A stretch of DNA of 64,000 nt from Symsagittifera roscoffensis (lineage: Eukaryota; Xenacoelomorpha; Acoela; Convolutidae): NCBI RefSeq assembly GCF_963678635.1, contig NC_087064.1, positions 11,888,819-11,952,818 on the forward strand, in the 5' to 3' direction. The notes under the pieces are model-generated. The model saw nothing but the letters and a program-made list of their open reading frames with translations. It was not told the DNA's origin and did not search any database. Shown piece after piece: positions 33,135 to 44,882 of this stretch. Both the position numbers and the translations under genes were made by a program. Every line of letters begins with the position of its first letter. Position 1 is the stretch's first letter.

Positions 33135-36100
33135 AGAAGATATCTCAAAGATGGAGTTAGTTTTTGAAGAATCAGACGTGAACAGACTTATTTAAACTGC
33201 GCCAGGCTTGAACTGATGTTTTGTTGTGGTATAGAATTATGTTTTTGCTGTTACTTATGCAATACAAAAATTTGCGACCCTTGTCAAACTATCCTGGGGC
33301 TCGAACTCAATTTCTTTAATCGAAATTTCCCATTTAATTGAATGGATTATAGTTCAAGCTTGAAAGCAACGTTATCAAATATTGATGCAGGGGCCGCATT
33401 TTTTGTTTTCAGCGCCCATTATCCATTTTCTAGTACAGATAGACTAAGTTGTGATGCTGGAAAAGGTTTGGGTCCAATAAGCTGTAAATATTTAACTGGG
33501 GTGCTTATTATGTGATTGAATATCGCAGAAAACACTATATTTTAAAAACATCTAGTGACAAATCTAAGCTATGCCTAGCGTACTGAAAAAATAGATTGGC
33601 AGCTACGAGTATAAATGGCCGTGAAAAAGGTTAAATCTTTTAGATTTTCTAGCTGGGCTGAAATTAAGTGAATGGTTAATGTGATCAATTGTTGTAAAGA
33701 TATCTTGGTGTCTTCGGTGTGCTATTGCCTCATTTTATTTAAAAATTTACTGTATAGAATTACATAAATTGACATTATTGAAACAACGAAAGGTAGTCGA
33801 TAAACACTGAAAACTTTTGCATAGGTCGTGATGATTTTTTAAAAGTTTCCGATTCGATTATAAGTTCCGATTCGAGCATTTTAGTACTAAAATAGGTAAA
33901 TTTTAAGATTGCTACAGTGGATTTTTTATTTAGCAGGAACAATGTTGAAAAGCATCCGCTCATTTTGAACGACTAAATTGTGCTACTGCAAAAGATTTGG
34001 ATCTTATAAACTGCAAATATTCGCAAAGGCTGCTTAATGTGTTTAGAGTTAGCAGAAAACGCCAGATGCTTACGTTTTCGATTAGCAAGGGTTAAACGGG
34101 ATTTTAGGCTTTTTTGTTAGCAAATTGTCCAACAGTATCTTTGAACTTTTTGGTCTGCTATGATTTTCGCTGCTGACATGCTTAATTATTTGAAATTCAA
34201 AGTTCTATTTTTGTAACTACTGACCAAAACTATGTCTCGGAATCTAACCGTTTCGTGTTTAATTTATTATGATAATGATGTTTCTGTTTCATGTTTTCGA
34301 CTAAAGCTTTGTCGGCTTAAATTTCGGATTGTTTATCCGATTTATTTAAGTGCGTGGCAGTGTACAATAACGTACAGAGGAATATTTTATTTGACTTTTT
34401 TTAAGATATATTTTTGCTTAGAGGTATTCATCTATAAATCTTTCAGCTTAATTCTCTAGCTAAATCAAGTTCTACATCCTCTTTCGTACCATTGTTCGGG
34501 ATATATTTTTTGCTTGGGTCGACAAACGTCCGATTACGGTCAGGATGTGTTGTTTGGAAGCAGATGGAACTTTTGTATTGAAGAAATAGTCGGCCTATAG
34601 TTTACCTGATAATTTTGTGTCTGCTTAGTCGACACAGCGCTGTCTTTTCTTGTGATTAAGGTAATTTTCTCTCAAATGGTCATTTTGATTTTTTCCTGTA
34701 ATGTAGTTTGATCAACCTGTTTGTATCTATTTTGCTTTTTTTCATAATTGTCTAGTGCTTTTCGCGGAAATCTATTCGGCCGAAATAATTTCAGCTTTAA
34801 TTTCAGGAAAGTATATTATCTAGTTCTTGTGTTAACCCTAAAATATGGTTTCAGAACACAAGGCGGGGCTGGTTGGATTTGTAAATTGTAAAGTTTTCGC
34901 CGAATTTAATTTGATTGTTTTGAAAAGATTATCTTTTAAGATAAAAGTGTCTACCCGTTTTTTCATACTTTTTACTGAAGACAAACATTTTTATTCGAAT
35001 ATATTATTCGACATGATGGCTTTCTTGGCAGTTTCTGTCGGGAAGCTTTCATTTCTTGCGTTGATGCTTTACCCCGTAGTTGTGGTAAAATATTGTGACA
35101 AACAAATTGTGCTATTGTTCAATTAAATTGTGCTAAAACTGGCCGTAAAACAAAAAAGGGATAATCCTCTCCTTTTTTTTAGCTATGCTGAGGCTGTATG
35201 GTGAATAATTAATGGGAATAATTGTGGTATTTCTAAACATATGTTGTCTTCGGTGTGGTTTTGCCTAGTCTCTATTTCCAAGTTTGCTCAATATAATTAC
35301 ATGCAGTGACCTTGAATAACGAAAGGTGTTTTTGTTATTCAGTACTTCTTGTTGAAAGATCAATAATTAAGTTTTGTGCTAAGTTTTAAATGCGTTATTT
35401 TTCATCGGATGATCAAAGCAGGGAAGACGGTGAAAAAATTTCCAATTCCAGTTTTTAGGTAAGTGTGTAGTTGAACTTGCTGGAAAAAGTCCTAAAGTTT
35501 TTTTTCAGCTGTAGGACTTTTGCTATTTTCAAAAAAAATTTTCATACCATTTTCAAAAAGTAAAAAAAAAGAACTGGCACTTGATGTTTTATAGTCAATG
35601 AGGCTTTTCATTTCAGTTATTATCAATAAATTGAAATCTCATTTTTTAAACTCATATATTTTTTTTTGCAGGAAACAATTGTTATCAATTGTTCGCGCTC
35701 GAATTGAGGCTGGATTTTTGAATTTTTTTTTGAAATTTTTGCTAAAATTTTGCTGAAAAATCAGTTGTTTTTTGAAGCGCAAACTACGCCCTTGACGTAC
35801 TAAATTTTAACAAAAAAGTTGTGATTGATTTTTAGTTTCCACGGGATTTTCAATTTGAGAATTCGCACCGGAACGAATAATTTTACTTTTTGCATTGAAT
35901 TTCAACTTTCTAATTGAATAATTTTAACAACTTAACGTGAATCCAATTATTTCTTTCATTTTGTTGACATTTTAACAATCGAAACATTTTTAACGCTCCA
36001 TTTTTCAACAAATTCATTTTACGTTTAAGTTGAACAAAAAAGTTCATTTTTCAATAACTTATTGGAATAATTTGCAGTAAAACTCGAAGAATGAATATTG

Positions 36101-36276
36101 ATGCATATTTAAAAAAATTTTGATGCGTGTTCAAGGATGATTTGTGAACCTTCAAAGATTGTTGAAGCATTGATCGAAGTATGAGGTATGTTGATTTTCA
36201 AATTCAGCTGCCCCTATTAAATGTTAGGCATTGCGATGGAAAATTGCCGAAAAATATGCGTTGAAATATTTTTCAG
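33135..36276. other. Intergenic AT-rich sequence downstream of SEC22B
   Basis: About 3.1 kb with no recognised gene. One dispersed-repeat phrase (TTTGTCGGCTTAAATTTCGG, near 34311) is present. The open frame at 34845-35126 is Phe/Leu/Lys-rich as expected from AT-rich sequence. A strong AATAAA near the SEC22B stop was not found. Confidence 0.5.
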
Positions 36277-36370
36277 GAAGAAGTGATATTGGAGTTAAAA
36301 GACGGGGAGGATACCTGTTCAAGTTATAATCAAGATCAAGCGTACAATTCCTCGCTCCAAGTCGATACAG
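36277..36370 (+). CDS. Candidate internal exon of an unrecognised gene
   Basis: A 94-bp block bounded by ATTTTTCAG and GATACAG|GTGGTA is open in only one of its three forward frames, reading EEVILELKDGEDTC and continuing polar. It is clearly less AT-rich than its flanks, which favours coding. It ends in phase 1. The nearest phase-compatible continuation is 36560-36606, which would end the protein after 15 more residues (ELIHTWGGHSTVGVT); another is 52331-52413. No upstream partner exon or known domain was recognised. Function unknown; it may be a chance open block. Confidence 0.35.
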
Positions 36371-37719
36371 GTGGTAGAAAATTTTGATTTTTCATAAACT
36401 AATTTAGAGTATAGCCTAGATTTGTTCAAAATGAATATTACTACTAAATAAAATGAATTAAAACATTAATCTAGGTAATTAATACAAATGCAATCTTGCA
36501 CAAACATGTATAAAATTTTTTTTTATTTGCGCGTTTGTTTGAAAAATAATATTTTTCAGAATTGATACATACTTGGGGAGGGCATTCTACGGTAGGCGTC
36601 ACTTGAGGGGGAAATATTGTACGGTTGATCCTATACTGAAGTTAGTTGAAAAATACTATCAGGAATGTTGAAATTCAACTCAAAAATCATATTTTTCTAT
36701 CTCCAATTGCGTTAATTCTATCAAAAAATTTCAATTATATAAAAGATCGGAAACGCAAAGAGCTTATCGTAGATAGATAATTTTTGATAATCGAAAAGAA
36801 AAAAAATCACTCAAAAATTATTGTTGAGTGTTAATTGTTTATTTTGGTAACCTTTAAAAACAATCAATAGTTAACAACTACTTCTGTCTTTTGTTAAGAA
36901 TGGTTTTTTCCATGAAGTTGCAATTTTATCAGGTTTGCCAAGGTTAAACTATATTCATATCGTTAAATTATCAGTATATCGATTATGTCTCAAATGACAT
37001 AATTACCAAATGGCATAAAAGAAAAGTTTCCAAATTGCATACATTTCATGCAACAGTAGCGTTAAAAATTCGAGAACACTTTTTTTATGAAAAATGTGAA
37101 AACTAGTCAAATTGTCAATTCAAATCCTAATTGACATTTTATATTGAAACAAATGTTAGACATTTTAATCAAAATCGAAAAACATAAGCTTGCGGTTATT
37201 GATAAGCTTCTTGTGGTCACTATTTCCGCCAAATTTGTCGCTTAACATTTATTTGGAAGCAATTGATTCCAAATTTTGTTCACATGCTTTAATTCCTGAC
37301 AAATTGTAAGAATTTAAATTGATAGAAAACGTTTGAATTACAATGAAAACTTGAAATTTATGCCATTTGGGAAACTTTTATTTTTTAGGCTATTTTGGGA
37401 ATTATGCCATTTGACAAGTTACCATTATATCTATATCTTCAAATCGTTGAAAAGATTTAGCCTCAATTTGGTGGATTGTATATGTACGTACCGAGTCGAC
37501 TGAGGTTTTCATATTCATCTCTTGACAATACTTTTTTCAATTACATTTTTCGGCTAAAATTCTGTTGGCTTAGTTTTCGTCTTTCAGTAGCAATTCAAGA
37601 ATGTAAATTTCACATAGTTTTAGAAAGACACAGTTTTAAAATGTGTCTTTTTGAGTTCTAACCAAGGTGTGTATCCTTTTCGGCTATATTTTTCAAGTGA
37701 TTTGGGAGATGTCAGAAAA

Positions 37720-37815
37720 TTAATTTGGTCGACCTAAAAAGAAAAAAACGGTCGACGGAATTTTTGAAATTTTTGAAAATCCGCACTTTGAGAAAATCAT
37801 TGATCTGCCCCTGCT
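37720..37815 (-). mobile_element. hAT-type MITE terminal fragment, reverse orientation
   Basis: Contains AATTTGGTCGACC, TTGAAAATCCGC and TTGAGAAAATCATTGATCTGCCCCTG, a decayed reverse complement of the family's left end (CAGGGGCGGATCTAGGAT...). No partner terminus or target duplication. Confidence 0.65.
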
Positions 37816-37908
37816 GTGTAGGCTTTTAAAAAATTGTATATCTGATAGCACAGACTTTTCTCTGAAAACAGTTTTTTGGCTAATTTGCCTTCGGTACATT
37901 TTCTGTAG

Positions 37909-38109
37909 GTCTACCTTCTGTAGGTCTACTAGTAATTCTGTGAGAAAATCTTGCGAGAAAATAAAAGTTCTTGGAAAAAACTCACCGGAAAAAATTTTGA
38001 GATCCAAAGGCGGCTCAGCCGGACGATCTGACACCCATTTGCATCCAATCTTTGTCAGAAACCAAAAAGACAAGTCCCAGCTTAAAATCACTCAAGACCC
38101 TGGTTTGAG
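37909..38109 (+). CDS. Candidate exon of an unrecognised gene
   Basis: An open block from TTTTCTGTAG (acceptor ending 37908, or a second TAG ending 37923) to AGCAAC|GTAAAC, 201 or 186 bp. It would encode a polar, basic, Ser/Lys-rich segment including RSKGGSAGRSDTHLHP and LKITQDPGLSN. GC content is higher than around it. It needs a phase-2 upstream exon, so it does not follow 36277-36370 directly. No domain was recognised; the minus strand is also open here, which weakens the call. Confidence 0.3.
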
Positions 38110-38594
38110 CAACGTAAACCTCTAAAACACGCCCAAAGTCGCCCCAAAAAAAACAGAAGTCTCATTAAAGTCAATTTCTGGATGGTGATAGCAAACCTAG
38201 AGAGTCCGAAGACCGCGATAGTCGCCAAAGTAAATCACTCATCAGAGTCAATTTCAAGCATACAGATTGCATATTTCAAGGCAAACGTGGTTTTACTACT
38301 AATATATTTTAGTTAAAAATATGGCTGCGCACAGCACAGCAAACAATTTCTTTTTCATGCGTTTTTAAAGTTTAGTATAACCAATTTCAAATTTTTAAAG
38401 AACTTTCCGATTTTAAAAGACAAATTTAGTTTACTACTCTTAGATGTATGATAATTTATATAAACCAGATCATTTTTTTCTTTTTCTAGATGTCAAAGGT
38501 TTAATTTAAATTTTTAAACGCTAATAGAAAAAAATATATTTATGTATGTATTTAAGTATAACTAACAAACGATTTTTAGTCAGCAATGTGTAAT

Positions 38595-39030
38595 AGTACG
38601 ACTATACTTTTTTGCAACCAAAATCACACATATTGGCTCCGTCTTTGGTGGCATCTTTACTGATTTTGACAGCATGTGCTTTGTCATTCGAATAGTGATA
38701 AGTTAACACAGTTGATAGATTTTTATTTTCTCAAATGAGTCAAAAAAGCTGTTCATTTCAAACAACAATTACAAAAACTCGACTTCTGAACTTTTCCAAC
38801 CTAAAATATCTCGCAATTTTTTGAAATGCATTTTTTCTAAATGATGTGACTTGTTGCTTTTCAATTCATCTTATACAAAGTTAGTGTGGATGCCTTCAGT
38901 TTAATATCGTGTAAACTAATTCACGCAAAATTGAGACTATTTGTAATTGGTGCCATGTTTGCTGCTTCCTTTTGGCAATTTAACATCATATTGAGCTGTT
39001 TTTTTTTTGTGACCAGTGTTAGCATTAATA
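38595..39030. repeat. Dispersed repeat family D, copy 2, plus family B 5' part
   Basis: Collinear with 7395-7740 up to about 38900, including GAATAGTGATAA, AAAAAAGCTGTTCATTTCAAACAACA and ATATCTCGCAATTTTTTG. It then continues (38880-39025) with GTGTGGATGCC-TCAG, GGTGCC and TTTGGCAATTT, matching 8968-9070. The two families may be parts of one long element. Confidence 0.6.
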
Positions 39031-39049
39031 AGTGTTAGGAGAGCTTAGC

Positions 39050-41260
39050 TTATCATTACCTAAAATGGAATCTTCTAACAACATAAGGTTTGAGCCTGTC
39101 CAACTCAGTGTTCAGTCCGCGTGTCTTGATCTTAGTAAGTTCAAGTAATTTCAGAATAATTAGTTTCAGTAGTTCATAAACGCGAATTATGTATGGTTTA
39201 GAGTCATTTTTTTTTAAATTGTTCATTTGACTCATTGCGTTTCTCCGAACAGCAAGATTTTCTGAAACGTAATACAAAACTTTTGAGTGAGTTTAATTTG
39301 TTTTTATCAGTAGCAGCATTAACAATTAAAACGTATTGCACAACTGGTATTAACAATGTTTCGTACAATTTCAAATTGATTTGTTTTGAAACACTTCCTA
39401 AGGTGATAAAACATCCTGCAAATTTTGGTAAAATACCCCGCAACCTATTAATTTTATCTTTTGAGAACAGCAGTGTTTTTGTTTTGTCTGTGTTCAACTT
39501 TTTTTAATTATCATTTAGCATATAAATGACACCATTCAGAGCTTTTTGATGATTTTTTTCTGTATTATAGTCTGTACTATAGTATCATCAGCAAACAGAA
39601 CTAATTTTGGAGGTCGTTGTTACAGTAAATATTATTGACAAAGACAATGAACAGAAGTGGGCCTAATATAGATCCTTGTGCTACGCCAAATTTGAAAAAC
39701 TGAATGCTAAATTGATTTCAGTTTAGTTTACAAAAGTATATTGTGAGTTCCTTTTGACCAAAACTTTTTTTATAGTTTCATACATTGGTCCTCGTAGCCC
39801 ATAGTAGTTTTTTTTTATTCGACAAAAGATTGTAATATACAGTAACAAAAGCTTTCCACAAGTCCAACAACGTATTTTGCGTATCATTTGACTGAGAATT
39901 CCATTGGTAAAGAATTTGTTCAATTAAAAAAAGTTTGCATCAATTGTTCTAAGTTTACTTCGGAACTCATATTGCGCATTCTCAGAATTGTCAACCTGTT
40001 CAAAAAATTGCCTCAACAATTTTTCCTATCGCTGGCAGTAATGATATCCGTCGCCAGTTCAATGTGTTGCTGTTTTCGCTATACTTGTAGATGGATATTG
40101 CTTATGCTACCTGCAGGCAATCTGGAAAATTATGCGGATCAAATACTTTTTGGATTAACTTGGTTAGTTGTTGAGATCATAACAATTTTTGCTGTTTGTG
40201 TTTTCTCTTTTACATAAAAAGCTCGAACTTGCGCCGCCAAATTTTTGCCTACTGTGCTAAGAAATATATTGAAAGTTACAGCTTTTCCTGCGTCCAAACT
40301 ATCAACTTTTAGCTGCTAATAGTTCCCTCCTGCAAACTCATTGTTTAATCGGAACTATGTTCTCGTTTTTTAGAGCCATGCTGAAATTTTGTCTAAATAG
40401 AAATTCAATATATTTTTCAATATAGTTTTGATAATTTTTTTCTGCCACTTTTTGTCTCAACTTTTTACCGGCTACCTCTGGAATTCAATTTGTAATTCAG
40501 TGCTTCTGTTTTGTGTTTTTAATAGGTTTTCTGGTGAAAAATTTATCAAGTTAGCTTACACCTTCGTCTTGAAGTTCCCTTTAACATCTAATACCATGCT
40601 TTTGTTTGGTGGTTCAGAATTTCTCGTCTATCTCCATTATCTCTTGTATTGTAAAGGACAGCATATTGATCTGATACCAATATTTTCATGAAAATAGCAT
40701 ATCCTGCTTGGTTTGAGAAATTACAACAAGGCAGGACTTGCTTTCCAGTATGTGTCCAAGTTTCAGTCAATGTCTCCTAGCAAAAGCGTTTTCAAGTTTA
40801 AGCTTTTCTTAGATTTGCTCAAAAAATTATCTTTTAAATCACTGCAAACAATATGATGTGTATCAGATTGCATAATCAACGTGTCAAGATAAGCGGTTAA
40901 AACTTCAAAGAGTTGGCTATTCAAGGTACTGGGTGGGATGAATGCTGCAGAGAGCAAACATGAACGCTCCGTTTAAAAAAAATACGCTCAGTGTCTCTGG
41001 TATCTGAATATTATTCCAAGGTGTTACCTTGACGATTTCATCATCTATGACCTATCTGATAAAAAACAACCTCCTCACTTTATTCTACTGCTTTTCTCGA
41101 TGCACATATACTCTGGAATTTGAACATCTGCAGTATTAGCCCTGGGTTTTAGCCAAGTTTCTTTCAGCAGATAGCAATAGGTTAAGACTTCAGCTGATCA
41201 ACCATGACTATTAATTCGTCTATGTTTTAGCTAATGATCGTATATTTGTAAAATGGTTTT
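39050..41260 (-). pseudogene. Decayed LINE with endonuclease and reverse transcriptase remnants
   Basis: Read on the minus strand from high to low coordinates, the order is that of an APE-class LINE ORF2: an endonuclease part with ETWLKP, VQIPEYM (about 41165-41110) and AAFIPPSTLN...HHIVCSDLKDN (about 40945-40825); an RT start with RISLLPAIGKIVEAIF-like text (about 40060-40010); YGLRGP (about 39810-39795); GVAQGSILGPLLF (39687-39650); LFADDT (about 39597-39580); and a C-terminal NTDKTKTLLFSK and LYETLLIPVVQYV part (39497-39330). Many stops and frame changes make it inactive. It is a different, more complete relic than the one at 15515-16460. Probable CR1/L2/jockey-like; the clade needs a tree. 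Confidence 0.85.
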
Positions 41261-41689
41261 GAGTTTTATGAAACAAATCAAAACTGTCTGTAATGATCTA
41301 CTTGAACTGTTATCTGGCTGATTTAATAAGCCTTGTTTTAAAGTTTTTCTAAAATTTAAAAAGAAAGAAAAAAGTTACAATATTAGAAAATAGTTTGATG
41401 CTAATTCTAGAATTATCATTTCTTTGAGCTTGTACTTTGAAACTTGTATTGAAACATGTTTTTTTATGTTGCTTTTAAAATTATATTTTCTGGTTTGCAG
41501 TTTTCTACCGATCGAGAGAGTTAGGTTTAACAATAAGTTTGAAAATGATGCATTCAAGTTGATTGAATTCCTGTGAGTTCAAAAGCTATTTTGTGGGTAG
41601 AATTTCTGCATACCCTGCTTGGCCACAGTATTTTGTTTTTCTTCTCTCTAATCCTACGCTGCCATACCTAATAATAAGGGTTCATAACA

Positions 41690-42450
41690 AATCGTTGCTG
41701 GAAATTTCCCTGCAAAAGTGGCTACGGCCAAACTTTAAAAAATTTGGCAATCGGTTTGTTATTTGGAAACTTTTCCACTTTTCTCGAAAATTACCCTGCC
41801 AGTTTTTAACTAACGGGCTCCATCGAGAAACCTGGCTGTGGAAATTTTGTCTGCATAAGAGCCCAGGCCCTATTATAGGTAGAAAAAAGGCTTTCGGAAA
41901 AGCCTTATTTAAAAACTTTTTGAAACTTTTTTGTATTTTTTTACATTTTCTCGAAAACTACCCTGCCAATTCTGGAAGTATTATTTTAATCAAAGAAACA
42001 ACTTGAAAGTTTTTTCTGCGGGAGTTGTGACTTTTTGGTTTTTGTAGGAATTTAGTCATGGTTTCGGGAACATTGCAATTTCTGTATTTTCAAACCTTTT
42101 TGCAAACCTTTCTCAAAAACTACCCAGCCAAGTCTGTGCGACGTATAGTTGAATCAAAAAATTTGGCTACGGACGAGAACGAGAATCTTCGCTGTGTACA
42201 TGGCTCCAAGGCTACATATTCAATAAAAATTCAAGTTGAGATTTCTGTAGTTTCTTGGAACCTTTTTTCTTTTCAAAAACTGCCCAGACAATTCTTTGCT
42301 TATGGTTTAATTGAAAAAGATAGTGCAAACATCTTCCCTACATGAACAGTTACACCCTTTTTCGAAATTTCAGTAATATATGGAAAAAGAAAATTTTGTA
42401 AACTATCTTGCCAAATCTGAGATTCACTTAATCAGCCACTTAACCTTATT
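41690..42450. repeat. Array of a ~165-bp satellite-like repeat
   Basis: Units are anchored on variants of TTTCTCGAAAACTACCCTGCCAA at about 41775, 41943, 42107, 42270 and 42395. Spacing is about 168, 164, 163 and 125 bp. Units are well diverged. The same core occurs at 17406-17830. The array ends about 140 bp before the LTR element. Confidence 0.7.
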
Positions 42451-42588
42451 TTAGAAGACAAACCAAGTGTTTGGGTGAAGTTCAGTTGAAACTTTGAAAA
42501 GCACGCATTTCATCCCGGATCAGTACAACCTATTCTAAAAACCATCAAACAGGTATCCCTAATTCAACTAGGCCTCTTTTTTCATACT

Positions 42589-42885
42589 TGTCATGGGGCG
42601 ACCTTCGGTACCTCGTTTACTCATTGCCTTTTTGCAGCCATGCTGCTGATTTCACTACCAATCGTGTTCAAGGCCACCGGCTTGGCCTATATTGAGTGTC
42701 ACGCTGTGTGTGGTCACTCTGTTGTTTGATACATCGTTTGCTAGATGTATGCCTTATTCTATGTTTCCTCTTAGTCAGAGTTTGACCAACAAATATTAAA
42801 TTGGAGCCAAGAATCTAAACAACTAATTTATCAATTCACTATTAAGAACAACCAAGTTTTGTCCTCTAAATCTTGGCAAATGTCA
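42589..42885 (+). repeat. 5' LTR
   Basis: 297 bp, TGTCATGGGGCG... to ...GGCAAATGTCA. It differs from the 3' LTR at about eight positions, three of them within the first 15 bp. Promoter and polyadenylation motifs inside the LTR could not be assigned with confidence. Confidence 0.95.
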
Positions 42886-44882
42886 TGGCGCAGCCAGTAG
42901 TTCCTGTGAATGAAGACAGGACTGACCTGTTAGGTATTCCTCCTTTTTGGGCGAAACCTTCGATCAACCCGCCGTTTCTTTGGGAATCTTGGATTGGACA
43001 ATTCTTCCTGGCAGTTGGGCTGAAGGATAATATAAATCCTCAGGATCTATTAGTAGAACCCGCGGAGGTCATTGACGAACCTCCTCCGAGAACAGAGGTT
43101 GTAGGTGCCACGGAAGACGTTGGGGAGGCGAATGCCCGAATCCTCAGAGATCAAGCGGCAGTTCGTCGAATCAATGAATTGAATATCGAGCGCAGACGAA
43201 AAGGACCTCGAATTGGCCTGAACTGGTTTTATCACGAAGCTGAGGCCCGGCTGAAGTCACGATTGTTTTTCGCTTTGGGAAATGAAGGGAAACGACGTTT
43301 CGCAGATTCTTACCCGCATACAGACATTAGTGTTACTCCTTTTCGTGAATTTCACAATGCTTGTGACCCGCTGTTCAAGATAAAACGTGACTATACCGTC
43401 GAGCGTATCAAACTGTATAACACTCCATTCATGTTGGAAAACGATACCTTCTCCTCATTTTACGCTCGTCTCAGTGCTCAGATCGCCTTGTGTAATTGGC
43501 CCAATGCTCAAGAGAGGGGTACTTTGAAAGATCTTTTCATCGGACGAATCCGTGATGTGGATGTTCAGCAACAACTGATTAAGGCAAAAGTCGACTTGGA
43601 TGACACTTTTAAACTCGTTCTGGAGTGTGAAAAGGGGGCCAGTACATCGGCTCAGTTCCAAAAACTACTCCCGCACAATCAGTTTTCCAGCACTATAAAG
43701 TTTAAACAAGAGCCTACTTTCTCAATCCAGTCGTCTCGAGGAAAACGTAATTCTCCTCAGAACCAATTCAATCGACAAAACACGCAAAGTAACAAAGGCA
43801 ACAAAGCATGCTATTTCTGTGGCAACCCTTTTAGCCCGGAACATAGAAGGTCGTGTCCAGCTCGAGAGGTTAAATGTAACCTTTGTAAGAAACGAGGTCA
43901 CTTTGCCAAATGTTGTAACTCATCAAAACGGCGTGTCAATTTGGTTGACGATAGTGAGGAAGTGGCAGACCCCCTCATCGATTGTAATTTTATAGATGCT
44001 GATTACGATAATGAACCGGAATACGGTGTGTTGCAATTAGAAAGTGCTGTCAGGATTGATGGTATTGAGCTCCTAAAGTCAAACAAAGGGAAACTAAGAA
44101 GCCTCAGTATTCAGTTGCGTACAGGGCAGAGTTTCTTTTACTCAACTGTCGACACAGGAAGTCCAGTTCCGTTCCTCAACAAACGAACTTGCGATTTAAT
44201 ACTACAGCGCAACCCGTCCTTCCAATTCCGAGATATTACAGGGTACCATATAGATACTCTGTATGTCGACTATAATAAGAAACCTATTCGTCTTCTCGGC
44301 TCAGTTAGTCTCCCGATCTCGTCTAGTGGTTGGAAACTAGAGGAGGCTAGTTTCCTTGTTTCCGAGAATCGAACCCGAAATCTGTTGGGCTTAGATTTGC
44401 AAGATCAACTAGGCGTGGTGACTACTCAACTGAGGGAAGAACACGTTCAGCAGCTTGAAGTTAAGGATCAAGACCCGACTTCCAACTATTGGAGTTCTTT
44501 CTTCGCCAGGAAATATGCTCATGTGTTCAGTCGATTAGGAAAATCCAAAAATCACAAAGTGTTCACAAATTTTAAGTACCCTCTGGTACCGCGTCAAGTT
44601 AAAGGACGTAAAGTCCCGATTCATATCCAGGATAGAGTCGCTAATGAGATCAAACAATTGGTGAAGCAGGGTCACATCGAGAAACTGGATAAATGTACGA
44701 CCGAATATTTCATAGTGCCCATTGTGTTGACAGCCAATAAGGATGACTCGATCAAACTTGCCTTAAATGCTAAGCCGATGAATGCGCAAATCTGGAAGAA
44801 TAAATACCAGATGCCAAATATTCATGAGCTTATTGATTCGGCGGCTCAGATAATCACCAAAGATGTACCTGGTAAGGTTTAG
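42885..44882 (+). pseudogene. Gag-protease-RT(5') open frame, stopped in RT
   Basis: Continuous frame with first ATG at 42885-42887, made of the LTR's last base and the first two PBS bases. Gag part: MAQPV..., a capsid-like region, then two zinc knuckles at 43809-43916, CYFCGNPFSPEHRRSC (CX2CX7HX3C) and CNLCKKRGHFAKCC (CX2CX4HX4C). The protease active site DTGS is at 44151-44162. The RT fingers follow with LALNAKPMN. TAG at 44880-44882 interrupts just before FTSLDLKYAF. There is no stop or frameshift between gag and pol, so both were one frame. Confidence 0.9.
42886..42903 (+). other. Primer-binding site region
   Basis: TGGCGCAGCCAGTAG lies directly after the LTR's terminal CA, the position and TGG start expected for a site complementary to a tRNA 3' end. 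The tRNA species was not determined. The relic element at 57003 has TGACACAGCCAGTAG in the same position. Confidence 0.75.

Noticed and set aside
34845-35126. 93-codon + strand ORF
   Set aside because: Composition is Phe/Leu/Val/Lys-rich as expected for AT-rich noise, with no splice-bounded GC-rich block and no recognisable motif.
36560-36606. Possible terminal exon (ELIHTWGGHSTVGVT then stop) for the exon at 36277
   Set aside because: Phase and acceptor fit, but 15 codons are too few to judge and no homolog is recognised; kept only as an alternative in the exon entry.
37720-38091. 123-codon minus-strand ORF
   Set aside because: Its second half is a translated MITE fragment and the first half is antisense to the candidate exon at 37909; no domain seen.
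44880-44882. Programmed readthrough stop separating gag from pol
   Set aside because: The TAG lies well inside RT, after protease, and the same frame carries a later frameshift; gag and pol themselves are fused without a stop.
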